Under the pieces are notes generated by a model, which was not told where the DNA came from, made no database searches, and saw only the letters and a list, made by a program, of their open reading frames with translations. From contig JAZQIW010000026.1 of the NCBI GenBank assembly GCA_045541355.1, forward strand, positions 1 through 9,732: 9,732 nucleotides of DNA, in the 5' to 3' direction. The stretch comes from UMGS1387 sp045541355 (lineage in GTDB: Bacteria > Bacillota > Clostridia > Oscillospirales > CAG-382). The stretch's first letter is position 1. Each line of letters opens with the position of its first letter. The position numbers and the translations under genes were made by a program. This document shows positions 1 to 7,064 of this stretch, one piece after another.

Positions 1-88
1 TTTTCACTAACCCTGCGGGATTTTTGGCAAGGTTGTAAGTAATAGTGAATAGTTAAGGATCAATGCAAATCCAATGAAATATAATATC
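1..88. other. Intergenic tail, no gene seen
   Basis: No open reading frame with a ribosome binding site is visible here. The stretch is AT-rich and probably the 3' untranslated tail of a unit that lies before the window. A short GC-rich CCC-TGC-GGG hairpin followed by a T-run sits near positions 11-25. It could be a weak terminator, but a 3-bp stem is too little to call. The stretch around 39-54 contains a degenerate AATAGTGAATAGT-like direct repeat. Confidence 0.4.
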
Positions 89-116
89 AAAAAGCACTTT
101 TTACAAGTGCTTTTTT
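89..116 (+). terminator. Rho-independent terminator of the upstream unit
   Basis: An 11-bp perfect stem (89-99 pairing with 105-115) with a 5-nt loop TTTAC ends in six T residues. The left arm begins with five A residues, so the hairpin could also terminate transcription arriving from the other side. It ends a transcript that starts before the window. Its T-run lies directly against the -35 box of the next promoter, which insulates the following operon from read-through. Confidence 0.85.
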
Positions 117-117
117 G

Positions 118-146
118 TTGACAAATAAAATGCCGTATGATATCAT
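118..146 (+). promoter_or_regulatory. Sigma-A promoter of the GH65 operon, palindrome on the -10
   Basis: A perfect -35 hexamer TTGACA (118-123), a 17-nt spacer and a -10 hexamer TATCAT (141-146, one mismatch to consensus) lie 50 nt before the first start codon. The -10 is covered by a perfect 10-bp palindrome, ATGATATCAT (137-146). That could be part of a repressor operator or chance. No regulator gene lies in the window and no clear catabolite-repression (cre) site was recognised. Confidence 0.8.
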
Positions 147-195
147 TAGCTTGTATGTTTGTGAGTATTCAAAGTATAGAAAGGCAGGATAACGT

Positions 196-2409
196 ATGCT
201 AAAGGCTACATCCAAAAGATTTATTGAAGAAGAATACAGAATAGAAGAAGAATCCTTAAATGCCTCGCTTCTTACAACAGGTAACGGTTATATCGGTGTT
301 CGCGGAAGCTATGAGGAATATGGCTCTATACGTATTCAGGGTGCATATATCAGAGGCGTTATTGACGAAATTATAGAGGTTATTGAACCCTTTGCCGATA
401 ATGAATATATGAAAAAATACTATATCGACGAAGATAAACTCAAGCATTTTGAGTATCAGGACAGCGTTATCAATAACGCAGACTTCCTTCTTATGCGTGT
501 GTCTGTTGACGGCGAAACCTTCTATCCTTGGGAAGGCAAATTACACTCATGGACAAGATACCTTGATATGACAAACGCAAGCCTTGTAAGAGAGGTGACA
601 TGGGAAAACAGTAAGGGCGATATTACCGACATCCGTTTTGAACGCTTTTCCTCCTTTGATAATGACCATACATATTGTATAAAAGTTGAAATCACACCTG
701 TAAACCATAATAAGAAAATAGAGGTGCTTTCGGGTACCGATAAGAGAGTAAAAACAGGCGGTCAGAAGGTGACAAGCGTACTCGATGAAAAGGCTTGGGA
801 AAATAAGACCTTTGTAAGAATGTCCATGGGGAAGAAGTACGGCTTTGAAACTGCTGTTACCACCGTTACAAATATTTACCCCGATTTCGACTGGAAGTGC
901 GAGAATAAGGACGGACTTATTTATAATGTAACAGAATATGACTCCAAAAAGGGCGAAAAGGTAACGGTTGAAAAGAGTATTTATATCATTTCCTCCCGTG
1001 AAGGCGATGTAAAAGAACCCGTAGCCCTTGAAAAGAGATATGAGGAATATTATAATGCACATTTTAAGGCATACAGAGAAGTGTTTGACCTTATTGACAT
1101 GGAAATTGAGGGCGACGAAAAGGCAGATGCAGGTGTAAGATTTGCAAATTATCACTCTGTAATTTCTGCGGCACGTAATGATAGTATACATTCTCTTTCT
1201 GCTAAGGGTCTTACGGGCGAAAGATATAATAACTTTGTGTGGTGGGACTGTGAGGTTTATCAGCTTCCCGTATTTATCTATACCTGTCCGGATGCGGCAA
1301 AGAAGGCACTCATGTATCGCTACGATAGACTCAAAAAGTCTAAGCAAAACGCGGCTGAAGCAGGCTATAAGGGCGCAAAATATGCCTTCTGCTCGTCAGT
1401 AGAGGGGGATGAGCGAGTCTGGGAATATGCAAGACACCCCTTCATGCAGATACATATTAATGCCGATATCTGCTGGGGTATTATCCACTACTATACTGTG
1501 ACGGGCGATGAAGAATTCCTTAAAGATTACGGTATGGAAATGCTGTGTGAGCTCTGTGACTACTGGGAAAGCAGAGTAGAGCTTGTTGACGGTCTCTATC
1601 ACATCAAACGTGTAACAGGTACAGACGAGCATCATCCTTATGTGAATAATGATGCATATACCAATTACCTTGTAAAATTCGTACTCGAAAAGACGAGTGA
1701 ATACTGTAAAAAGTACGGAATTGATAAGGACTATACCGAGGTTGCATCAAAACTCTACCTTCCCCTTGAAAAGGGCGGTATGATTCCTCAGTTTGACGGT
1801 TACTTTAATCTTTCAAGAACACTCGAGGAAGCAGGCGGAAGCGATGCAAAGAAGTTCCAGATGAAGTCCTCGGGACTTTACCATAAGAGCCAGGTTATAA
1901 AGCAGCCTGACGTAATGCTCATATACAGCTACCTCAATATGAAGCCCGAGGGAGCCGACTATGCCGCAAACTGGGACTATTATGAGAAAATGTGTGAATC
2001 CTCCTCATCCCTTTCCTTTGCACCTCATTCGATATGCGCTGCCGATAACGGCAGAATGCTGTCTGCATATAACTACCTTATCGAAACGAGCTATATTGAT
2101 GTTTATGATATCCACCATTGTGGCTGGCAGGGCGTTCATTCCGGCTGCTTGGTAGGTGCATGGATGGCTGTGTTCAGAGGAATTGCGGGTATTGTGTGCA
2201 GAGAAGATAAAATTGAAATCAATCCCCATATGATGCCTTGGTGGGATAGCGTTAAGTTCAACTTCCTTTATCATGGTATAAAGCTCACCGTTGAAATGAC
2301 AGACGGTGAATATAAGCTTACCTCAGATAGCGATACACCCGTAAAGGTGGTGTTCAGAGGTAAAGAGCTTGAAGTAAAGAATAAAAATGCATTATCGGAA
2401 AAAATGTGA
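196..2409 (+). CDS. GH65 family disaccharide (alpha-glucoside) phosphorylase
   Basis: The 737-residue protein has the length and layout of glycoside hydrolase family 65: an N-terminal beta-sandwich (about 1-270), a linker, an (alpha/alpha)6 catalytic barrel (about 310-670) and a short C-terminal beta domain. The active-site segment RVTGTDEHHPYVNN puts the predicted general acid at Glu478, matching Glu487 of Lactobacillus brevis maltose phosphorylase. GLTGERY...WWDCEVYQLP (338-357) and KQPDV (569-573) are typical of GH65 phosphorylases; the second is near the phosphate site. The expected reaction is inverting phosphorolysis of an alpha-linked glucosyl disaccharide to beta-glucose 1-phosphate plus a sugar. 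No signal peptide is seen, so it is cytoplasmic. The beta-phosphoglucomutase gene follows after 10 nt and supports phosphorylase rather than hydrolase activity. Maltose, trehalose, kojibiose and nigerose specificities cannot be told apart by eye. The ATG follows an AGGA-containing ribosome binding site (about 182-189). Confidence 0.92.
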   Translation: MLKATSKRFIEEEYRIEEESLNASLLTTGNGYIGVRGSYEEYGSIRIQGAYIRGVIDEIIEVIEPFADNEYMKKYYIDEDKLKHFEYQDSVINNADFLLMRVSVDGETFYPWEGKLHSWTRYLDMTNASLVREVTWENSKGDITDIRFERFSSFDNDHTYCIKVEITPVNHNKKIEVLSGTDKRVKTGGQKVTSVLDEKAWENKTFVRMSMGKKYGFETAVTTVTNIYPDFDWKCENKDGLIYNVTEYDSKKGEKVTVEKSIYIISSREGDVKEPVALEKRYEEYYNAHFKAYREVFDLIDMEIEGDEKADAGVRFANYHSVISAARNDSIHSLSAKGLTGERYNNFVWWDCEVYQLPVFIYTCPDAAKKALMYRYDRLKKSKQNAAEAGYKGAKYAFCSSVEGDERVWEYARHPFMQIHINADICWGIIHYYTVTGDEEFLKDYGMEMLCELCDYWESRVELVDGLYHIKRVTGTDEHHPYVNNDAYTNYLVKFVLEKTSEYCKKYGIDKDYTEVASKLYLPLEKGGMIPQFDGYFNLSRTLEEAGGSDAKKFQMKSSGLYHKSQVIKQPDVMLIYSYLNMKPEGADYAANWDYYEKMCESSSSLSFAPHSICAADNGRMLSAYNYLIETSYIDVYDIHHCGWQGVHSGCLVGAWMAVFRGIAGIVCREDKIEINPHMMPWWDSVKFNFLYHGIKLTVEMTDGEYKLTSDSDTPVKVVFRGKELEVKNKNALSEKM

Positions 2410-2419
2410 GGTAATGACA

Positions 2420-3058
2420 ATGAGTATAAAGGCAGTAATCTTCGACCTTGACGGCGTAATTGTCTCGACAGACGAGTGCCACTATAAAGCGTGGAAAAAG
2501 CTTGCCGACGAGGAAGGTATATATTTTGACAGAACAATCAACGAGAGACTCAGAGGAGTCAGCAGAATGGAGAGCCTCGATATTGTTCTTGAGAGGGCAG
2601 AAAAGAGCTATTCTGATGACGAAAAAACGGCTCTTGCCGAAAGAAAGAATAATTGCTATAAGGAGTATATAAAGAGCCTTACACCCGATGATATACTCAT
2701 AGGTGTTATGGATAACCTTGAAGCATTAAAGGCTAAAGGCATAAAGATTGCCATAGGCTCTTCAAGTAAGAATACCCCCATTATTTTAAAGCAAATCGGA
2801 CTTGATACATACTTTGATGCGGTTTCAGACGGAAATAATATTACAAAATCAAAGCCCGATCCCGAAGTTTTTGTTAAGGCTGCCGATATGCTTGGTATGC
2901 CTTATGAGGAATGCCTTGTTGTCGAGGATGCTGACGCAGGTATTGAGGCGGGAAAACGCGCAGGCATGAAGACACTTGCCGTAAATAAAGCACAGGGCGG
3001 CGATATTGCTGTCGAAAATTTAGGTAAATCAAAAATAATAGAGCTTTTAGAACTGTAA
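2420..3058 (+). CDS. pgmB: Beta-phosphoglucomutase (HAD superfamily)
   Basis: This cytoplasmic enzyme converts beta-glucose 1-phosphate to glucose 6-phosphate, feeding the product of the preceding GH65 enzyme into glycolysis. From the ATG at 2420 it has 212 residues, and the catalytic residues fall at the same numbers as in Lactococcus lactis beta-PGM: nucleophile Asp9 and acid/base Asp11 in FDLDGV, His21, Trp25, Arg49 in GVSR, Ser114 and Lys117 in GSSSKN, Lys145 in KSKPDP, and Glu169-Asp170 for Mg2+. The cap-domain residues His21 and Arg49 separate it from plain HAD phosphatases. Upstream in-frame starts exist at 2387 and 2414, but 2420 is preferred: a GAGG element (2408-2411) lies 8 nt before it, and the protein then begins directly with the conserved MSIKAVIFDLDG. 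The 10-nt gap to the GH65 gene indicates co-transcription and probably translational coupling. Confidence 0.95.
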   Translation: MSIKAVIFDLDGVIVSTDECHYKAWKKLADEEGIYFDRTINERLRGVSRMESLDIVLERAEKSYSDDEKTALAERKNNCYKEYIKSLTPDDILIGVMDNLEALKAKGIKIAIGSSSKNTPIILKQIGLDTYFDAVSDGNNITKSKPDPEVFVKAADMLGMPYEECLVVEDADAGIEAGKRAGMKTLAVNKAQGGDIAVENLGKSKIIELLEL

Positions 3059-3076
3059 ATTAAGGAGAGATGAAAA

Positions 3077-4039
3077 ATGAAAGACAATCTCATTTGGAGC
3101 TATCTTATTCATCTTGGCGATAATATGTGGGGCGACTACGGTCCTGAACACGGCAGCGATTGTATAAAGACAGAACCCCTCAAATGCGAGGATAAGGCGT
3201 GGAATGAAATAATTGATAGACTCGTAGAAAAAAAGTGCTGTAACACAATCCTTATTGACGTTGCAGAGGGTTTACAGTATGAATCACACCCCGAAATTTC
3301 GGCACCCGGCGCATGGTCAAAACAAAAGCTCTCTGACGAGATTTCAAGACTGCGTTCTCTCGGCTTTAAGGTGTATCCCAAGCTCAACTTTTCTGCCGCA
3401 CACGATAAGTGGATTGGTATTTATTCAAGAATGATTTCTACTCCTTATTATTACGCTTTCTGTAAGGATGTAATTGATGAAGTGAGTGAGCTGTTCGGAA
3501 AACCGGAGCTTTTCCATCTCGGTATGGACGAAGAGTGCTACTCTTGTCAGACAGAAATGTCCGTATGTGTTATCAGAAGCCATGAACTTTATTGGCATGA
3601 TCTCCACTATCTTTTCGATGTTACCGAAAAATGCGGTGCCCGTCCCTGGATTTGGGCAGACCATGTTTGGCACGATAATGAAAGCCAGAAGGCTTTCCTC
3701 AAAAATGCCCCGAAAGAAGTACTTTACAGTAACTGGTACTACGGAAATTTCAAGCATACTGAAGGCTATCTGCATGATTCAATGAGCTCCTACGAGACGC
3801 TTGAAAAGCACGGCTTTGACCAGCTTCCCGCAGGAAGTAACTGCAACACTACAATTGAATTCTGCAGAGAAAATATGTGCCTTACAGTTGAAAAGTGCCC
3901 TAAAATTATCGCACCTGAGCGCTTGAAGGGCTTTATGATGACCTCATGGGTTATGACAACAGAAAAGGATAGAGACAGAAACCTTGATGCGGTTGATTGT
4001 CTCTCCGAAGCACATGAGCTGTATTACAGCAATAAGTAA
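3077..4039 (+). CDS. GH20-like TIM-barrel glycoside hydrolase, specificity unknown
   Basis: The 320-residue protein has no signal peptide and is probably cytoplasmic. Several segments resemble the catalytic barrel of family GH20 (hexosaminidase-like): a strand ending in KVYPKLNFS (98-106), FHLGMDEE (146-153) with a putative catalytic Asp151-Glu152 pair where GH20 has a DE pair, WIWADHVWH (191-199), YSNWYYG (217-223) and a closing MTSWVM (288-293). These Trp-rich strand ends are usual for a sugar-binding pocket. It lacks the N-terminal GH20b domain, so it would be a barrel-only enzyme. It contains 14 cysteines, which fits a reducing cytoplasm. The ribosome binding site AAGGAG (3062-3067) lies 9 nt before the ATG, and the gap to the mutase gene is 18 nt. 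Its position suggests that it processes a substrate or product of the GH65 enzyme, but its reaction is unknown. GH20-like is a motif-level inference; it could be a related barrel family. Confidence 0.6.
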   Translation: MKDNLIWSYLIHLGDNMWGDYGPEHGSDCIKTEPLKCEDKAWNEIIDRLVEKKCCNTILIDVAEGLQYESHPEISAPGAWSKQKLSDEISRLRSLGFKVYPKLNFSAAHDKWIGIYSRMISTPYYYAFCKDVIDEVSELFGKPELFHLGMDEECYSCQTEMSVCVIRSHELYWHDLHYLFDVTEKCGARPWIWADHVWHDNESQKAFLKNAPKEVLYSNWYYGNFKHTEGYLHDSMSSYETLEKHGFDQLPAGSNCNTTIEFCRENMCLTVEKCPKIIAPERLKGFMMTSWVMTTEKDRDRNLDAVDCLSEAHELYYSNK

Positions 4040-4055
4040 AGGGAGAAAATAATTT

Positions 4056-4952
4056 ATGAAAAAAGGTATTCTTTTTGCAGCACTTACAGCTATTCTTTTT
4101 GTAACCTTAGAGCCGGTCAGTAAGCTTATTGCAAATGATGTAACGCCCTTTGCAATTACTCTTTGGCGATTCATCATCGGCTCGGTTATGATGCTTCCCT
4201 TTGCTATAATGAAGATTAAAAAAGAAAAAATAAAAATTGATATTAAGGACATAGGACTTATTGCAATACTTGGAGTGTTTATTGTCTGCTTTAGTATGAT
4301 TGCCCTTCAGATAGGCGTAAAGAAGGCGGATTCTCCGGCACTTATTGCAATCATTTTCTCGTCTAATTCGATTTTTACAATTCTGTTTTCAATCTTTATA
4401 CTTAAGGATAAGCTCACAAGGAATAAAATAATTGCCCTTGTTCTCGGTATTGCGGGCGTGCTTTTGTGTGCCGACTTTTCCTCGGGAACAAACCTTGAAT
4501 CAGTGGCATATGCGGTTTTTGCTTCCCTCAGCTTCAGCCTTTATACCGTGCTTTCCAAAAAGTTTATGAAGAAGTTTGGAGGCATTATCCAGACAGGTCT
4601 CGGTTTTCTTTTCGGAAGCATAGTTCTTCTCGTGTTCCTTGCAGTTATGAGCGTGGCTACAAAGGATGCCTCATATGCGATTATGCCTTCTGTAATTGAT
4701 ACAAATGTTATTGTTAACCTTGTGTACCTCGGTATTTTTGTAACAGGCCTTGGCTATCTCTTTTACTTTAAGGCTATGGAGCACGGCGGCGCCATTATGG
4801 CATCCTTTGCCTTCTTTATAAAGCCTATTCTTACACCCTTTGTTACACTGGTTGTCAATAAGATTGTACCCGACTGGAAGGTGTTTGCAGCAGTTGTGTG
4901 CATAGTTGCCGCATCCTATTTTGCTACATATAAGAAGGAAAAAAAGGCATAA
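4056..4952 (+). CDS. DMT superfamily transporter, EamA family
   Basis: The 298-residue integral membrane protein has about ten hydrophobic helices in two homologous halves (about 4-138 and 147-293), the usual size and two-EamA-domain layout of drug/metabolite transporters. The first half ends with the family-typical pattern around SSNSIFTILFSIFIL, then KDKLTRNKIIALVLGIAGVLL, a helix, charged turn and glycine-rich helix. The second half repeats this around FFIKPILTPFVTLVV. The C-terminus is lysine-rich (KKEKKA), consistent with a cytoplasmic tail. The substrate cannot be read from sequence; the family includes amino acid, nucleotide-sugar and metabolite carriers. It is the last gene of the operon (16-nt gap, ribosome binding site AAAGGGAG at 4038-4045), so it may move the disaccharide or a released sugar. 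That would be an unusual carrier for such a pathway, where ABC or PTS systems are normally expected. Confidence 0.88.
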   Translation: MKKGILFAALTAILFVTLEPVSKLIANDVTPFAITLWRFIIGSVMMLPFAIMKIKKEKIKIDIKDIGLIAILGVFIVCFSMIALQIGVKKADSPALIAIIFSSNSIFTILFSIFILKDKLTRNKIIALVLGIAGVLLCADFSSGTNLESVAYAVFASLSFSLYTVLSKKFMKKFGGIIQTGLGFLFGSIVLLVFLAVMSVATKDASYAIMPSVIDTNVIVNLVYLGIFVTGLGYLFYFKAMEHGGAIMASFAFFIKPILTPFVTLVVNKIVPDWKVFAAVVCIVAASYFATYKKEKKA

Positions 4953-4960
4953 AGCAGCTT

Positions 4961-4980
4961 TCCGGATAATGAATTCCGGA
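4961..4980. repeat. Small inverted repeat TCCGGA/TCCGGA
   Basis: Two copies of the self-complementary hexamer TCCGGA lie 8 nt apart just after the transporter stop codon, so the transcript could form a 6-bp hairpin. No T-run follows it, so it is not itself a terminator. It may be a 3' stabilising stem or a protein-binding site just ahead of the real terminator. Confidence 0.45.
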
Positions 4981-4993
4981 TTAATGCATAGAT

Positions 4994-5023
4994 AAAAACC
5001 GATGAGAAATCATCGGTTTTTTT
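4994..5023 (+). terminator. Rho-independent terminator of the GH65 operon
   Basis: A 12-bp perfect stem (4994-5005 pairing with 5010-5021) is closed by the GNRA tetraloop GAAA and followed by a T-run (5017-5023). The A-run of the left arm makes it potentially bidirectional. It ends the four-gene operon 42 nt after the transporter stop codon. Confidence 0.9.
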
Positions 5024-5067
5024 GCTGTAAATTAATTGTGAAATCTGACAAAAAATTTCATTTTCTA

Positions 5068-5096
5068 TTGTATCATGACGGATAATATGTTATAAT
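5068..5096 (+). promoter_or_regulatory. Extended -10 promoter of the phosphate transporter gene
   Basis: A consensus -10 TATAAT (5091-5096) is preceded by the extended -10 motif TGT (5088-5090). At 17 nt spacing the -35 position reads TTGTAT (5068-5073), a weak match (3 of 6). An extended -10 commonly compensates for a poor -35. The start codon lies 45 nt downstream. No Pho-box repeat was recognised by eye. Confidence 0.65.
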
Positions 5097-5141
5097 AAAG
5101 TATATGTGAATAACTTTTTTGGAACAACACAGGAGGTAACT

Positions 5142-6905
5142 ATGGAAAGTATATTCATCATACTTGCCCTTATAGGCGGTCTTTCGCTGTTTCTGTACGG
5201 CATGGACCTTATGGGCGACGGCTTGAAGAAGCTTGCAGGCGGTAAGCTTGAATCCGTTCTTGCGCGTCTGACCTCGTCACGCCTTAAAGGACTTCTTCTC
5301 GGACTTGGCGTAACCTCGGTTATACAGTCCTCGTCTGCAACAACTGTAATGCTTGTAGGCTTTGTAAACTCCGGTATTATGAAGCTCGGTCAGACAATCA
5401 GCATTATCATGGGTGCCAATATAGGTACTACCGTTACTGCATGGTTGCTTACCACTAACGATATTCCTGATGCTGCCGGCTTTGTTCTCAAGCTGTTCAA
5501 GCCCAGCTCATTTACCCCCGTTCTTGCCCTTGTCGGTCTTTTGATGATAATGATGGCAAAGAATGACAGAAGAAAGAATACAGGCTCAATCCTTATCGGC
5601 TTTGCAATTCTCATGTTTGGCATGGATGCCATGAGCGGTGCTGTTGAAGGTCTGAGTGATTCCTTTAACAGTATTCTTGTGATGTTTGAAAACCCAATTG
5701 TCGGTATTGTTGTCGGCACCATATTTACGGCAATTATTCAGTCATCTTCAGCATCTGTCGGTGTTCTGATAACCCTTGCCCTTGCAGAAAGCGTAGTTCT
5801 TCCTTATTCAATTGCGCTTCCGCTTCTTCTCGGTATGAATATCGGTACAACAATTACCCCCATTATTTCATCAATCAGCGGTAATGTAAATGCAAAACGC
5901 GTTGCAATGTCGTGCCTTTATATTAAAATGATAGGTGTTGCCGTGGTTACATCCGCTTTCTATATAATTCACGCCATATCGCCCTTTCCGTTTATGGAAA
6001 CAAGTGCAACGGCTGTGGGCATTGCTTTTGCACATACCTTCTTTAATATTGTTTCCACGATTATACTTGTTCCCTTCTGCAGTCCTCTCGAAAAGCTTGC
6101 GGTTGTAACAGTCAGAGGTCAGCAGGATGAAGAAGAAAACGCATTTGCCGTTCTCGATGACAGATTCCTTGATATGCCTTCGTTTGCTGTTGAAAAATCA
6201 AAGGAATTGGTTTGTGAAATGGCGGAGATTTCCAATAAATCCTTTGTCATGGCGACAAAGCTGCTTGAGGATTATAGCGATGATGTCTTCAATAAGGTAA
6301 AAAAGCTTGAGGGAAAGGTAGATAAGTATGAAGATAAGATAAGCACCTACCTTGTAAAGATAGCCGAAAAGCAAATTGCCTCAAATGAAAGCCGAGTTGT
6401 AACCGAGCTTCTTCACTGTATAGGAGATATCGAAAGAATTTCCGACCATGCACTTAATATTGCAGAGGTTGCATCGGAAATACATGAAAAGAAGATAGAC
6501 TTCTCCGAAAAGGCAAAGGCAGATATAAAGGTTATTACAGCAGCCGTTACAGAAGTGCTTGATATAGCAATTGCTTCCATGGTAAATGATGATCTTGATA
6601 CTGCAAGACGAGTTGAACCGCTGGAGCAGGTTATTGACCGCCTGAAGAGAAAAATCAAGAACGGTCATATCACAAGACTTCGTCAGGGCGACTGTACAAT
6701 GGAGCTTGGCTTTATTCTTTCCGACCTTCTTACAAACTACGAGAGAATTGCCGACCATTGTTCAAACATTGCCGTATGCTTTATAGAAATGTCCCACGAT
6801 AGCTTTGAAACACACGAATACCTTAACCGCCTGAAGTCTAATAATGAGGAAACAGAGTTCAAGGAAATGTACGAGGCATATAAAGCAAAGTATTATATGG
6901 AATAA
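5142..6905 (+). CDS. Na+/phosphate cotransporter with PhoU-like domain (NptA/YjbB-type)
   Basis: The 587-residue protein has two parts. The N-terminal membrane part (about 1-325) contains the inverted repeat of the Na/Pi-cotransporter family. The signature QSSSATT (62-68) recurs as QSSSAS (200-205), and GANIGTT (91-97) recurs as GMNIGTT (231-237). The C-terminal part (about 345-560) is helical and cytoplasmic and resembles PhoU, with paired metal-site motifs DIERISDHALNIAE (429-442) and NYERIADHCSNIA (532-544). It probably moves inorganic phosphate across the cytoplasmic membrane with Na+; in some relatives, such as E. coli YjbB, export is the reported direction. The ATG at 5142 is chosen over an upstream in-frame GTG at 5106 because AGGAGG (5131-5136) lies 5 nt before it and the hydrophobic helix then begins at once. 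The gene has its own promoter and terminator. Confidence 0.93.
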   Translation: MESIFIILALIGGLSLFLYGMDLMGDGLKKLAGGKLESVLARLTSSRLKGLLLGLGVTSVIQSSSATTVMLVGFVNSGIMKLGQTISIIMGANIGTTVTAWLLTTNDIPDAAGFVLKLFKPSSFTPVLALVGLLMIMMAKNDRRKNTGSILIGFAILMFGMDAMSGAVEGLSDSFNSILVMFENPIVGIVVGTIFTAIIQSSSASVGVLITLALAESVVLPYSIALPLLLGMNIGTTITPIISSISGNVNAKRVAMSCLYIKMIGVAVVTSAFYIIHAISPFPFMETSATAVGIAFAHTFFNIVSTIILVPFCSPLEKLAVVTVRGQQDEEENAFAVLDDRFLDMPSFAVEKSKELVCEMAEISNKSFVMATKLLEDYSDDVFNKVKKLEGKVDKYEDKISTYLVKIAEKQIASNESRVVTELLHCIGDIERISDHALNIAEVASEIHEKKIDFSEKAKADIKVITAAVTEVLDIAIASMVNDDLDTARRVEPLEQVIDRLKRKIKNGHITRLRQGDCTMELGFILSDLLTNYERIADHCSNIAVCFIEMSHDSFETHEYLNRLKSNNEETEFKEMYEAYKAKYYME

Positions 6906-6925
6906 ATCAATTTGGTTAAAACTCG

Positions 6926-6956
6926 GAAAAAGTGCGTTTTTGCGCACTTTTTCTAT
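6926..6956 (+). terminator. Rho-independent terminator of the phosphate transporter gene
   Basis: An 11-bp perfect stem (6926-6936 pairing with 6943-6953) with a 6-nt loop carries A5 on the left arm and T5 on the right. A short T-rich tail follows. It starts 20 nt after the stop codon, and its end abuts the -35 position of the next promoter, the same tight arrangement as at 89-123. Confidence 0.85.
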
Positions 6957-6984
6957 TTACTTTTTTATAATGCTGTGATACAAT
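6956..6984 (+). promoter_or_regulatory. Probable promoter of the 543-residue GH-like gene
   Basis: A -10 TACAAT (6979-6984) is preceded by an extended -10 TGA (6976-6978). At 17 nt spacing the -35 position reads TTTACT (6956-6961, 4 of 6). A TATAAT at 6966-6971 is a competing -10 but has no reasonable -35, because that position falls in the terminator stem. The transcript would carry an untranslated leader of about 70-75 nt, in which no riboswitch or strong hairpin was recognised. Confidence 0.55.
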
Positions 6985-7064
6985 TCTAGTAAACAAAGAG
7001 TGCTTTTGGATATTCTGAAGGCTAAGAATACGAGGTATATCACTTAAGAAGGAGAAGAACACAA

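Noticed and set aside
547..1347. Long antisense reading frame (266 codons) inside the GH65 gene
   Set aside because: It lies fully opposite a well-supported gene, its translation shows no family features, and it has no ribosome binding site or promoter context. It is a shadow of the coding strand.
2387..2419. Earlier start for the beta-phosphoglucomutase gene, overlapping the GH65 gene
   Set aside because: No ribosome binding site suits 2387, and the extra residues MHYRKKCEVMT are not part of the family; 2420 has a well-spaced GAGG and begins at the conserved N-terminus.
5106..5141. GTG start twelve codons upstream in the phosphate transporter gene
   Set aside because: The strong AGGAGG at 5131-5136 lies inside that extension and is ideally spaced for the ATG at 5142; the GTG is also only 10 nt after the -10 box.
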